DNA of 60,000 nucleotides from Hydractinia symbiolongicarpus (Eukaryota; Cnidaria; Hydrozoa; Anthoathecata; Hydractiniidae), in the NCBI RefSeq assembly GCF_029227915.1, contig NC_079884.1, positions 24,182,001 through 24,242,000 on the forward strand, written 5' to 3'. A model generated the notes under the pieces. The model searched no databases. It had not been told where the DNA came from and saw nothing but the letters and a program-made list of their open reading frames with translations. Both the position numbers and the translations under genes were made by a program. Numbering within the stretch: position 1 is the stretch's first letter; every line of letters starts with the position of its first letter. Positions 1 through 12,900 of this stretch are shown here, one piece after another.

Positions 1-3000
1 AGTCGCTTTTGTTTACCCCTTCCCGAGGTCAAAGGACTGTTCGTTTTTGGCGAGCCTTTTTTTGATTGAGGAATTTTCTTTTTAGGACTGACGCGCTGTT
101 TCGTTGATATAGATTTCGATTCGGCAGAACTTACGTTTTGTGCTTGATACATTTTTAATTCTTTTTGTATGTCTTCAGGAAGTTCACTAAGTACAGCGGG
201 ATCCCAACTCAATGAAGAAGGCGGCTAAAAACGTATAAAAATAAGGTGTAAACACAACTGCCTAAAAGGTGGCGAAATTATGTCCGAATAAAACCGTGCA
301 CTTATATGATTTTACGAAGTTTTGTAGTGATTTTTTTTTTCTTTGTGGTACAAATAATTTTCATACATTCAATTCACAAGTAAGAACTTGCCTCAAAAGA
401 ACTCGATGTTCCAGCCGATGAGTGCCGTGTCTGAAACGAAGGCAACGGAGGAAGTTCGACTGTCTCTGCCGTTTTCTCACAAGCACTAAAAGCAACAGGT
501 TTCATAAAGTTATCCAAGCTACTGCTTTTCTTTGTTGATGTTTCTTTGTTTCGCTTTTCACGAGTTTGCTGTTTTTGCAGCTCTTCAACAGACACTGGTT
601 TTGTGAACTCAAGCAAACTCTTAGTGTGCGTTGTTTGCAGTGACACATCGGTGAGTTTTGTCATCTGAATTCCCATACCACGGAAATCTTTCGCTTGTAT
701 TTGAAGGGTGCGCAAAATACTGCAACATCTGTCTCCGATTATCTTCGCTTCATGTGTTGGTGTTGGTAAGGTGCTTGATCGAGACAGGTTTTCACACCAA
801 CCATGACCCATGTACTTTGAAGGGTCCTGTGCATCCTTTCGTCTCGTCATGAGCTGTACAAATAAAGAGATAGCGATCTATTTATCATGGAGAAGGGGAA
901 AGAACTGTGAGTCAATTTATTTATTAGCTGTACAAGTAAAGATATACCGGTCTATTTATTACGGTAGAAAAAGAACTATAACAGGCAAGAACTTGACTAT
1001 TGGCAATACGATTTACCTAACACTTCATTCTGCAGTGATTTTTCGGTGGAAAAAAGCTAAATGCCTAAACTAGACTGGTTATTATCCTTTCTTCTTTATT
1101 GTTCTAAACAGTAGACCAGTAGTTTTTAACCTGAAATCTCACTTTGCTATTCTTTAAAAAGTATATTCTTATAAAAATAAAATAATATTGACCGATTGTT
1201 TTTGCAATGACGGAGTCACAAGGGTTGTAAACTGTGTTTTTATTTCAGACTTGTTATTTTTTGAAAAAAATGTTACAGTCGCAGCTCTACAATGGTGTAC
1301 GCGTTTCTCTTGATTTACGACATACTTCATATCTGTACTAAACCACTCCACCTGACCGTGTCGCAAAGTTTGCAGTTCTTTTTAACAACAGTTACTTGTG
1401 GCTCATCCTGGCGTTTCGACGCCGGGTTTCCCGGCTAGTCTCTCTGTGTGTCCGCGAAAGCCGCGTCCTGTTACAGAAACACGAAATGCGATATATAAAG
1501 GGCGGGCGACCCCGTGGATTTTTCCACGGGTTAACGGCTAGTTTATATTATAATACCCGTATGCGTCTGTCTGTCACGCAAAATGGTAACAGTAGTAACG
1601 AGACACACGAAATCGACACTGAAAACATGAAAGACTCTACTGGAGAAGGTGGTTTTCATGGATTATTTGGCGCAGAATGATTTTATGCACTTTTTACAAC
1701 TGCTAAAATTTTAAAAATTCAGACCTCGTGTTAAATATTCGTTCTAACGATAACTGGATCTTTACATACCTTGATTGTGATGTGCGTCCCCATTTTTTGA
1801 ATGTCTTTCAATCGTTTCTCCACCTCACAAGAGAGCTGATACACAAACTTTTCCACCTCGTGATACTGAAAAAATATTCTTTTAAAGTCAGTTAAATTTT
1901 TAGGTTTTCCGCAATTTCAGGTTTTAGGAAGCGCTAAAGAAAATGGGTTGTGTTAAAGATGATTAAATTCACTAGAAATGTTATAACAACACGCACAAAA
2001 CTGTTAAATCTTACTGGAATTGGTTATCCAAAGAGAATAAAATCGGTTATAATCAAATTGTATCACGGTAGTGCATTGGTTAAGCGTCTGTGCCTTTGGG
2101 ATGCGTTATGGTGACACTTTTCATTTGTGGCCCACAACTGCCACAAATTTTATTTTTAAGCATACGATATCAATAGTCAAATAATTTAATAAATTAGGTT
2201 TACCTCTGTGAATCTCATTCCGTAATTTATTTCAGCAGACACACTTTTGCGATCTTGATCCATTTTGATACCTCGCTCATCTTTTCCACGACAAAAGTTG
2301 AACAGCGTTTCTCCTAACTTTACTCCAAATTCTTTTTGTAATACTAATAATGTCATTTTCTGCAAGTCTTCGCAGGTTTTAATGTTCAACGCTTCTAACT
2401 TTTGACCTTGTGCCCATCCAATCCCAGGAAGGTCTTTCACATTCTGATGTTCTAAACATTATATCCCCTTAAAAATGCTGTTTTTGACTGTCTTAAAGCT
2501 ATCTAAAGACGAGGAAAATATACTAAAAATACCGTCAGTGTTTAATTTTTTATATTAAGAACACAAAAAGGCTTGGTTCTTTAATGGACGCAACAGCAAT
2601 GTTACTTCTCGGTTATCATTATTTATTTTTCCCCTTTCAGTTGGTCTTTTTATGTACCCTAACAATTCGCACCCCAGCTTATACGATTATCGTTGTAATC
2701 GATGTTTTAGGACTATAATAACAAAAAAAATTTTTCTTGCAGCAAAAATCTTACTGATAAATTCAGGAACATCTGCCATGGAAACATAGCACTTTCCATT
2801 TGGTTTTGCTTGCTTCGTAGCGAGGCGTGCTATTAATATGCTATTACCAATACCACATGAAGCGATACAACCTGTGTTCTTTAAAATTTCGTTCCGAATG
2901 TTTTCAGCAACCTCTAGAATCGTTTCTCCTAAACAATATAGATACACCATACACACCTCATCGTAAGCTCGCAGCAGCAGAAATACATTTGGGTTTTCAC

Positions 3001-6000
3001 GACCTTCTTCAAAATAAAAGTCTTCCTTTAGAATGTCATTGCGAAGACCTTGTTCTAAATATTTCTAGCACGCGTTTGTTGGTGAAGGTGAAAGCCAATT
3101 CGATCGCAAAGAGCAACAAACTTTGCGCAGCGCGGTCGTACGTTCGATCAGTATAATATTCAGGGGAAACAGAAATGCGTGCACAAACTCAACAAACAAT
3201 CAATAACATAGCATGCAAACATAGATACCTGTCTCCACCAATTCAGTGATATCCAACAAAGCTTCATCGCAACTCACAGCTTCAATATTGCATGTGAAGT
3301 GAGATAAGATTTCGTAAAACTTTTGTGATACATTTCTGTACTCATCAAAGTAATACGGCACACAAACCAGTTGAGGACAAAGTTGTTTAGCTTTGTTTAA
3401 CAGCATGCCATTGCGTAGACCAAATTTTCTTGCTTCGTAACTACAGGAGGCTATTTCTGACCACGAACTTTTTCCTGCGAAGAAACCGTGAAATTAGCAA
3501 CGGTAATTTAATTATTATATATATAATAATTATTTATTATTTATAATATTTATAATAATTTATTAACTAGCAGATTGGGTTGAGAAATAAAATAGAAAAT
3601 TTATATTAAATTAAAAAGAAAACAATTGAACGAGGGTTAACATTAAATGCAGCCCAATCCTTCTCACAACTTTCGGCTGCCGCGAACATTTAATGCCTTG
3701 TTTAGAAAATCGGTTTATCTTTTCAGCTCAGCCAGCCAACGAGTCGGTTCGACAGGCAGACAGCCACAAAGACACACAACCAGACAAACAACAGTTATCA
3801 TAATGATGACTGTTAACTTTCGCATAGACAAATACCTTCAGAATTTCCTCTTCCTGAATGACAAACAGCTACAGGTTTACCAGCTAATTCAGGATTCATC
3901 TTCAAAGCAACAGAAACAAAAAACGAGTCTAAATCTACATGCATAATTATTTTATATTTGTGTGGCATGCTTGTCAAATGTTTATTTTCAAATTCTTTAC
4001 GTTTCTTCTGTATGTCAAACGCAAACTTTTTCAACTCTGCCTTCCACATTGATAGATGATGCAGACGCGAGTGAGTGTAAAATTCAGAAATAAAATTATC
4101 ATCGCCCGCTTTTAAAGGCGTCTTCGATACGGCTGAGTAGTCATGTTTCGATAAAACAGGCTGCCCTGCTGCTTCTGTTTTATCCTGTTGAAAATCAACA
4201 TTAGTGAAATCGTCATCCATGCTTTCAGGTGTGTTGCACATTTCTGACTGGCTCGCATCACTGGTTTCGCTGGTTTCATTATTTTTCGAAAGATTGGCTT
4301 CGGAATGGCTTTTACTTTGTACAGGGAACTTTAATACTGCACCGTCCCTCTTTGCAACTGAATACAAAAGATATTTATCCACTGCTAACAAACGCCCAGC
4401 CTGTACACTAAGGTTGAAAAGAAACTAATATAGGGTATTTAATATACGTCAAGGAAGAGGACTTTTATACAATCATTTCAAGGGAGTGTTTGTAGAATAC
4501 CGACTGATAGCCTTGTGGTAGAGCGTTCGCTTTCAGTGCGGGAGGTCTTGGGTTCAAACCCCGGCCGAGTCATGCCAGAGACTATAAAAGTGTGAATCTA
4601 TCCTTTCTGCTTAGCGCTCAGCATGAGAATAGGATTGATATCTTAGGCGGTTGTCTGGTTGAGCGATTGCTGTGCTTCCACGACTTTCGTAGCTCAAATG
4701 GGAGCTTTAAATGCGCTAGGACCCCCTTCGCAGGACCCTCGTTGATAGCAGTACCAATAGGAACTGAAGAGGCTATCCTGGGTAAATAATAGTAATAAAT
4801 GGAGTAACTGCTAAACTACATTATTTTCTCTTTATAAGAAAAAAATAAGGTTCAAATACTTCAAAAAAAAACAAAAAAAAACGAAGCAAATTGTAAGCAA
4901 TAAAAGAAAAAGGACCAACAACAGGGATTACAAAAACACTAATGATATTGAGACTTTTTGTGTTCTAAAAGTTATATGACGTCTCATACGACGTCAAACG
5001 TGACTAAAAAAGAATTTTGATTTTGGTTGGCACACTAGCCTAACTAAGCGAGCAAACAGGTAAATTTGAGACCTTTGCGTAGATAATCAATAAGCAACAA
5101 TCAACCAATATTTGAGCCTGTAAAATAATAAATTTTTGTGTCGCTTATAAAAACGTATTAGTTAGAATTTTACAGCTAAGTGTTTTCACCCTATTCGGTT
5201 CTCCACTTGCCTTTATTTTCAGAACTCTTTTTTAGCTATGCTGCATGGTTATGATACTTACTCAGTTCTTATGTTTGACTCTTAGACACCTGTATGCAAA
5301 ATATTTAGGTTCCATACCTCTCAGAGCTGTAGATATTAACTATTTAGGAATATCCTTAGAAATCTTTCTCAGAATTTTGGTCACCTGATAATCCGATTAC
5401 CTGATTTTTTCGGATCTTATCCAAAAATTAGGAAAAATCTGATTTTCGGGCAATTTTTCGGCTCTTATTCATACGAACTATGTAACTTAAATTGAATTTT
5501 AAGCAGTGGTATATTCGACAAATTTCAAGCTTTCGATGACGGCACAGAAAAAAATCTGTCATAAGCAAAAATTTATTGCTGCCATTTTGATCCGTAATGA
5601 CGTACCATGAGTGTGGCAAGTTTAATTCAATTTGGACAAGCCTATCAAAAGTTATGAGGAGAGGTGGAGACCAAATAGGGATAAAGCAGAAACCTTGAAG
5701 CTTCGAAAAACAACTACACATATAAATGCTAGCAACACTATGTCCTGTCGCTTGAAGGTACATCCTTTTAACTAACGAAGTATTCTTGCTACATTTAAAA
5801 GTCAGATGTTATTTTTTTAATCATCGCAAATGCATGTCATATACAATGACATTTTCTTAAGGTTAGTGGTATCTAAATGGTGACGCAAGAGTTACAAAAA
5901 CTTTCACAGATGAAGAGATAGATCAAAAAATAGTACGAAAACATAACATCATACCTGTCAACTATCCAATCGGGATGGACAACCTTATCTTTTCTAAAAA

Positions 6001-8508
6001 ATACCAGAAAAATGCCAGTAAATCTTTCAGTATGGATTAGTAATTCAGTGAGCAGTAAAACAAGGTTTACACTATTTAGAGAAATCAGAGATTTAAGAAC
6101 TTTTAATAAGAATCTTTAACCTCTTTTAAAAAGTATTTTCGTGAAAAACATTGAGGAAATTTGAGATTTTTATATTTTTCTAAAGAAATTGAAAATACTT
6201 GAGATGATTATAAAGGTAACGCTACGAGTGAAGAAAAATTATTTCTGTACCCAGCTTTTGAAAATTAAGAAGAATTGAAGAGTTTTAAGGAGGGCTGGCA
6301 GCCCTGAAAAATACTTTTCATTCATGTGATGGTTGTCAATCAATTGCTCATAGCTATTTCTTCCCCCTCTTTCACATTCTTTAAACATAACCAGTAAATA
6401 TCGTTATTATCGAGAACAAAAATTAACCTTAGAAATGATCAAAATTAAAAGTAAGTAACGGGTAGTTTTGATGTCCTAACGGCTGGCTCTTCCTCCCCTC
6501 CTTTTGTAACTGTTACATTACCGCTGGAGATACGTATAGTATTGCTCAAAATTGCTTGCCTGCCACACAAGCCGACTGGCAGTCAGTAGATGGCACCAAA
6601 TGGGCTGGCAATACTGCATTCAAAGTGCGCCGGAGTGAGGACTCGAACCTGAAACCTTACGAGTACAAGCCGAATGCGCTACCACTACACCATCTCCGCC
6701 TGAAGTGCTGGGAAATATTATTTTTGTCAACGAAAATTAGCACAGTTAGGAAACAAAAGAGTTAATGTTATTAAGTTTTTTAGTTCAAATTAGTCTAAAA
6801 ATAAAACCAAATTAAAACAGAATCAGCTATTGAGAAATATCGTACAGTGAACAAAACATGAACTCAAAATAGCAACAACCACAAACTAATATTTCTATCC
6901 CCAGTACTACATTCAGTCCAACTCAGGCCATGAGTTTTGTCATCCAGATTATAAGCCACAAACATGGCCACAATATGACAAAACATAGATAATTTTCAGA
7001 TTCGTAAACATCAACTTGCATCAGACCACTTACTTTTTTAGATTTTTAATCTTGCTGTTAGGCATATTCGTTGCAATCACATGAGTAACATTGGTCTTGG
7101 AGAAAAAATGAATATAACTTCCGCCATGTTCAGCCATTATTCGTTTCAATTCATCAGAGGAAGGATCTATAATTTAAATCAACAGAAGTTTTCATCTATC
7201 CTTGCTTATTAAGATATTTCATTTTATTTAATGATTTACAACAGGTATGAAAACACAAGCAATTGGGAAGAGCTTCCAAAGTCACCTTCCAAGTTGAATG
7301 CAGGATTTGGCTCACTTAGTCTAACAAAAATTAGCTAAACTCTTGGGGCTAAGTTTTTACAACCCACAAAATCGAGACAGAAGGGCTACGAATCTTGCTA
7401 CTGCGTGGTCATGTATATTGGTGTAAATTAGAGAAGGTAAAGTTGGTGTTTATGGCAAATGAAACAAAATGAATGTGGATTGCATTTTATTCATTGACGA
7501 ATAAAATGGAACAAAAATCACACAGATAATATGCTGGTTTTATCACTTTAAAAGGAACCCAAAGTGGCAAAAACTTTTAAAAACCTGGCACCACATCCAA
7601 CTGTGGTTATTAATCAATCCTATAAAATTGAATTTAATGTTTTACATCTCTTTGGTTCCGGCATTTAGGCCGAAGGTTTGTGATCTTGACTTCAACCTGC
7701 TGTGGTTTGCCAGTAAAACATTTTTAAAAACAAGACAGAAATGAAATTTCACTTCCCTTCAAAACCTCCATATAAACATGCTTTAGTAAAGCTTTTGCGC
7801 ATGTGTATACAGTTATGACGCATTTGCACTTTGCATAACTTTGATATGAAAAACTCTTAACAGTACACAACATTGATTTGAGGTTTGAAACTTCATTTCA
7901 GATAAATCTATTTAGGATCCATCCATCTTAGTATCGTCGGACCTTGCAAGATAGGTTCTGCCTGTTTGTTAAACATTGTCTTGTTTACACTTAAAGCTAC
8001 CATTATTCTTATCAAAGAGAGTGCTTAGTCAATAGGAACACCTAAAACCTTTACCGCCAGCTTGCGTAATTCAGACAGTTAACAAAAACTGTTTGACTTA
8101 CATGTTAATCCATTAACCCAAATTGCAACACCATCAAAAATCGATGACTTTCTAAAGCAAAGCAAGATATTAGGATAATTTTTTTGGATTCATATGATAT
8201 CATCAACAATCACACATTGGTGAGACCGGGATTTTCCTATGACTTCTGAAAAATATTTTCAATATACCTGACGATAGTAGCATTAAACTGTTTTTTAAGT
8301 TTCTCATTCTTGCTTTTCCAGTATCCACCCTATAAAAAACAAATGCAAAAAATCATTTTATATTATTACTGTGTAAATAATCTAAATCCAAAACGTTTTG
8401 TGTGAATACACGTACCACTTCGGCCCACCCATCATCACTACATGTTTTAGGATCACCTTTATTAAACTGCTGCTTAAAAGCTGTGTTTTCTTTTGAATTA
8501 AGATCCAT
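1..8508 (-). CDS. REV1: REV1, Y-family translesion DNA polymerase / dCMP transferase (3' end cut by window edge)
   Basis: REV1 inserts dCMP opposite abasic sites and damaged G and scaffolds other translesion polymerases in the nucleus. Exons (high to low): 8416-8508, 8268-8329, 8102-8151, 7034-7166, 5955-5993, 3836-4407, 3229-3474, 2755-2928, 2204-2451, 1770-1865, 392-853, 1-224. All join in phase and give about 799 residues before the edge. Start: the first in-frame ATG after a stop at 8545-8547. The BRCT domain (about 50-135) has HGGSYIHFFSKTNVTHVIAT and HPDWIVDS. The SRLHHLSMW motif (Arg about 240) is the REV1-specific arginine that templates dCTP. Catalytic motifs are HVDLDSFF (Asp284, Asp286) and SCDEALLDIT (Asp386, Glu387). 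ERKSVSAEINYG and KDFRGMGIQ are typical of REV1. Exon 12 carries a UBM (DPAVLSELPEDIQKEL) and then a basic SP-rich stretch. The insert between catalytic motifs is much shorter than in vertebrate REV1. The intron 225-391 uses a GC donor. The C-terminal polymerase-binding domain is not in the window. POLK was excluded because of the BRCT and SRLHH motifs. Confidence 0.95.
1436..1541 (+). mobile_element. Helitron-like nonautonomous element, subtype B (3' part)
   Basis: This copy ends with a perfect hairpin at 1511-1530 (CCCGTGGA, TTTT loop region, TCCACGGG), then TTAACGG and the terminal CTAG at 1538-1541. That is the Helitron 3' layout of a hairpin about 10 nt before CTRR. The body (TGTGTCCGCGAAAG, AACACGAAAT) matches the copy at 49197-49386. 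The 5' end is unclear and may reach about 1405. It lies in REV1 intron 10. Confidence 0.65.
1542..1610 (+). mobile_element. Helitron-like element, subtype A, 5' fragment abutting subtype B
   Basis: The stretch TTTATATTATAATACCCG followed by CGTCTGTCTGTCACGCAA matches the 5' end (TCTATATTATAATACC) of the copies at 13697-13830 and 31103-31212. It begins directly after the CTAG terminus of the previous element, so the two lie end to end. No 3' hairpin follows, so this copy is truncated. Confidence 0.6.
3505..3565. repeat. AT-only simple repeat in REV1 intron 6
   Basis: A run made almost entirely of TTATTATATAT- and TTTATAATAT-type words. It is low-complexity sequence with no other function seen. 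Confidence 0.6.
4499..4800 (+). mobile_element. tRNA-derived SINE, full-length copy (in REV1 intron 5)
   Basis: The 5' part has tRNA-like Pol III promoter elements: an A-box-like TAGCCTTGTGGTAGAGCG and a B-box-like GGTTCAAACCCC. A tRNA-unrelated body follows, and the 3' end is AT-rich (GGGTAAATAATAGTAATAA). A close full-length copy lies on the minus strand at 47138-47428. Shorter copies are at 10107-10291 and 52877-52995. Agreement of both ends between the two long copies defines a family of about 300 bp. Confidence 0.75.
6628..6700 (-). repeat. tRNA-Thr(UGU)-like pseudogene or SINE head (REV1 intron 4)
   Basis: Read on the minus strand from 6700, the sequence folds roughly as a tRNA. It has a 7-bp acceptor stem with one mismatch, a TGGTGTAGTGGT A box, an anticodon loop CTTGTAC (TGT) and a perfect B box GGTTCGAGTCC. 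The anticodon and T stems each contain a mismatch and the D stem is poor. I therefore read it as a tRNA pseudogene or SINE head, not a working tRNA. Confidence 0.5.
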
Positions 8509-9947
8509 ACTATCTATATAAATATACACAATAATATTGATACATTAACAACTCATTTAACATCTGCAGTAAATTCAATGATAAGTGACCTAAAAAAATA
8601 TAGCTGGAAAAGGTTTTTATTTTGTGGAATTGACTATATACCACACAGTGTTTTGCAAGATATAGTAAACTCTTCTTGTACCACTGTCGTGTTAAAACTT
8701 TTTTCATTCATTTAGAAAGATAATGTAAGTAGCTGACAAGTGTATGTGTATAACAGATGTTATCCAACACCTGTGAACATGCATTGAGTTTTGACCACTC
8801 TTGAAATACAAGTTTACGCTTATAGAGGTTCCTAACAAACACAAAACACAACATTATAATGTCTACTACTATGGTTTGAAGAAAGTGTATTGTAAAAAGG
8901 ATTGGTTCACATCTTCCCATTATAATAATGCCAACATAAAAAACAAGAATATTCTTGTTTCGTTTTTCTACTGTTTTCACAGGATGTGTTTATACTAAGG
9001 CAAAAAGTCATCCCATTTTTAGTGCAAAATAGTTTTCTTCTTTATTCCAAAATTCACTTGACTTATTGCAGTAATATCTGACAAAGAGACAATATACACA
9101 TGCAATGCAGAGAAATATAAAACTTGCAAAAAAAGGTTGCAAAATAATTTGATAACATAGTAAATCTTATCTTTTTTGAAAAACCTTTTCGAACTCGAAA
9201 AGATACAGAACTTTTGACTGCTTGTTGCATTGGAAAGTCATGAATTGATATTGAAATTCAATTAACAAAATTCAGGCCAATAAATTCCTTTTGCGCGAAG
9301 ATATTTTTTAATCCCGAAACTAGGTAGAAGAAACTAGAGGTGGCCTGGCTTTTTTTGCAGATGTAGTTTACATGGTTATAAAGTATGAGAAAATAAGAAT
9401 CACTAAGTTCTAAATTTTATTATTTTTAAAAAGTATTACGATAAAATTATTCACAATGAAAATATACATCTGACGCCAAGTAAAATGTATAACTTCTAAA
9501 AACAGGGATGAAGGGTGTAAAAAAGCCGTTGCCAATGGAGGGTGTGTTAAAGTCATTACCCTGCCAAAGTAGCCTTCCTATAAAACATTGTTTTTTTCAT
9601 TTGAAGACCAAACACGTGTTTCACTAACACAAAAACTGGAATTATAATTCCAATGATAAACTTTTAAAGAAAAATCTAGTCACATACAAATTGTTCAAAT
9701 TTAAATTTACTCGCAAAAAATATAAATAATAATAAATAAATATTGGAGATATTTCGTCGTTGATACTTCAAATGATACTTGATAGCGTGTTGGTACTTCA
9801 GAAGATGGTTACCAGAGCCTGTACTTCAGATTATAGTCGGTAAAATAGCTTGTTGGCCTTCCAAACATAATATGTAGGATAGTAAACACAGGTAGAATCG
9901 ATAAAAAGTTTTCGGAAAATAAGAATAAAATTTTGGGTAACGGGCAG
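8509..9947. other. Intergenic: REV1 5' flank and SETDB1 3' flank
   Basis: Both genes are on the minus strand, so this holds the 3' UTR and terminator of SETDB1 and the promoter of REV1. A TTTTTTTAG on the minus strand near 8591 could be an acceptor of a noncoding first exon of REV1. TTTATT at 9416-9421 reads AATAAA on the minus strand and is one possible poly(A) signal. No coding exon or clear repeat was found. Confidence 0.5.
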
Positions 9948-12900
9948 CTACAACAAACGACCTTTACACTCCTTAGAACCACATTTACAGATAAGTTCTT
10001 TTCCAGGAACACTGCCAATCTCGTAATTGTAATCCCAAGTTAGTTCAGTATATGCAGGAATATTTCTAAAAAAATAAATAAATTATAATTATATTTTATC
10101 CTTCTCACCGACAAGAGGCCTTGTGGTAGAGCGTTTGTCTTCAGGGTGGAAGGTCTTGGGTTCAAATCCTGACTGAGTCACGACTTCCGTAGCTGAGAAA
10201 TGGGAGCTTTAAATGCACTAGGACCCCGTTCGCAGGACCCTTTATTGATAACAGTTCTATTAGGAACTGAAGAGGCTGAGTAAATAATAAAAGGTAACAA
10301 TGTCAAGATACGTTCACATTGAGCATCAAACATTTTTTCCAATTGATCGATATGAAACAATTCAAAGAGACTTAATTTTGGTAAAACTTTTGCAACTTTT
10401 TATGATAAAACGAAGCAAAAACAATGTGTTTCTTCGTTTTCTACCAAGTCAGCCAAACAGACCTTTAGATTTCAAGGAATTTCAAAACCACCGATTTGAA
10501 AAATATAAAAAATGTTGGATGCCATGAAAAAATCGGAGGTTAAACAAAAAATTAAAGAAATTGATGATTTGCTAAAACATTTGAGAAGAAAAGCTTCAAG
10601 GAGATTTACAGATTTATTTAGTGATCTATGATAACAAATTAAAACGTTAAAACACTAAATCTACGGTTATTCTGTTTTCATCGTATTAAATCATGAAGAT
10701 TAAAGTCAATATATAAAATGGATATAATAATGACTTGTTTACACTTACTGTTGCGAGAAGAATGCCACCCAAGGAAATCGAAGATCATGTGTATCAACCA
10801 TAACATTTTGAACAAAAACATTTGGTGAACAGCTATGCTATAATGTAAAAGACAGAAGCATGTCATTTATTGATTTTCACATGCGCTAAACTAATAGCTC
10901 AGCCAGATAAAATTTTTGAGAAGCACGCAATTTGGCGAGTCTGCGTGTGTAAGAGCTATTGCTCGTCCCATTCTGATAAGCCTGCCATTATTATGTGAAT
11001 AGGTTTATAGGATTTTTTAGGGCTTTAAAATAAGGAAAACGAATCCACATAATTTATTATGAACATCCACAATCCAAATCCACATAAATATAATTAAACT
11101 TTTTATTTGGATTTTATCAGATTCGTTCAATGTTTTAGTATTTATCCTTTTTTTAAAAAAACCCAATGGGAATTACCTTTACAAAATCTGACATATACAT
11201 AAAAATTATTTCCTTACATTCATGTACCTTCCCACATTCCCAAATGATTTTGCGTCAATGATATACATCTGGTTATCACCATCATACAACAGTCTTGTAG
11301 AAGGAGTTTTCGGTTTATCTACTTTCTTTTCATCTATTTTATCAGTAGAGCTTTTCTCTTCATTAATTAAATTACCTGTAATAATATTAATAATAAAAAT
11401 GCAAAATGCTATAACAAGACAAGTTATCTCAGTGACCAGAATGGTGAACTGTCACCATCCCAATAAAGCAGCAATGACCATTTAAAGATTGACTTATAAC
11501 TTTTTCTACTACTACCACTTTTTTCTTCGGCTTGAAAATAAAATTTTTTTTAGACATTTGAAACAAAAATGCACAAAAGAATAATAACAGGAATATGTAC
11601 CTAGTTCATCTTTCAAGCATCTTGCTCCATCAATCTTATTCACATATGCCTTCTGACCAGTACTCTTCCTTGCAACAGGTTTTAATGCAATTGGCATCGT
11701 ATTAGAATGCTCTTTATTACTTTCACCTACTTTGAAACTTTTTGTTTTTTCAGGAGAAATCAATTGGTTCTCTAATACACTAGATTTCTGAGTCTCATTT
11801 TCGCTGACTGATTTATTTGTACTGGGAGGGCATGGCTTTGTATCGCGAAACTTTGGTTCAACTGTATTGAAAACTGGTTTAGTATCAGCACCAGTTGTCT
11901 TTGTGGAAAGTGTGCTGGAAACTTCCGGAAAACTTTTTTCAGTTTCACTATATTTAGGAGTTACAGCACCATCATTTGTTAAACTGGAGCAATCATCTGT
12001 CAGTGAGCTGTCGTCAGACAAACTGGAAGTGGCATTCGTAGGTAAATCTGAACTGGGGATTCGCTTGATCGGAACATGACAAGGAAGCACATCAGATTCA
12101 TCAATTTTCAAAATGGAACTAGCTGGTGACTGATCACCACTTCCTGTAGATGTGCTGGTCGAATCAGAGCTTCGCTGTTTTATATCGCTTTCAATATCTT
12201 GTTTCTATAGGAGAGAGTATGTAAAAAAACAAATAACCATTAACTTCAATTAACTTCTGAAAAAGTCTGAATAAACCATATATATTGGGCAAAATTATTT
12301 AAAATTATTTAAATTCATTTTGTTTTCCAAATGGTACCAAAACCAATTTATATTATAGTGAATGTTCACAAACATTCTGTTAAAGTTATACTACCTTTCT
12401 CTTGGATAATGGTTCCTCACCACTATCATCATCAAGCAGTACAACTTCTTCGTCACTGCTATCTGACATGTCAGAAGATATACACATCACTGATATTTCG
12501 CTGTCAGTATCAGAATCACTATCGTCATCACTAAACAGTGGGATATAACATATGTTTAAAAAAAACTTTTGATATATCTCTTTATTAAATACTGGTTGTC
12601 TGTCAATCAAATGGACCAAATGAGTGGTATTTTTAATGCTACCCACAGGTTTTCCACAAGCTAACAAGGACACAGCAAAAGTAACATACAAACTTTCAAT
12701 GATTCCGAAAATCTTGAAAGCATTTAAATGAAAAACTTATTGCATGAATACAAAGAAAAATTTCAATTTCATGACTTAAAAACACATTACCTTGAATCAT
12801 CATAACCTTTTTTACTGTCCCGCAGTTCCGGTACATCTGATTCATAACCATCTTTCGCTTTCTCTACAACTTCAATATGGTCCAACTCGGCTAAATATTC

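Noticed and set aside
1-4407. Polymerase core could be POLK or another Y-family member
   Set aside because: BRCT exons upstream, the SRLHHLSMW motif, SVSAEINYG and the UBM are specific to REV1.
6628-6700. Functional tRNA-Thr gene
   Set aside because: Acceptor, anticodon and T stems each have a mismatch and the D stem does not pair; more likely a pseudogene or SINE head.
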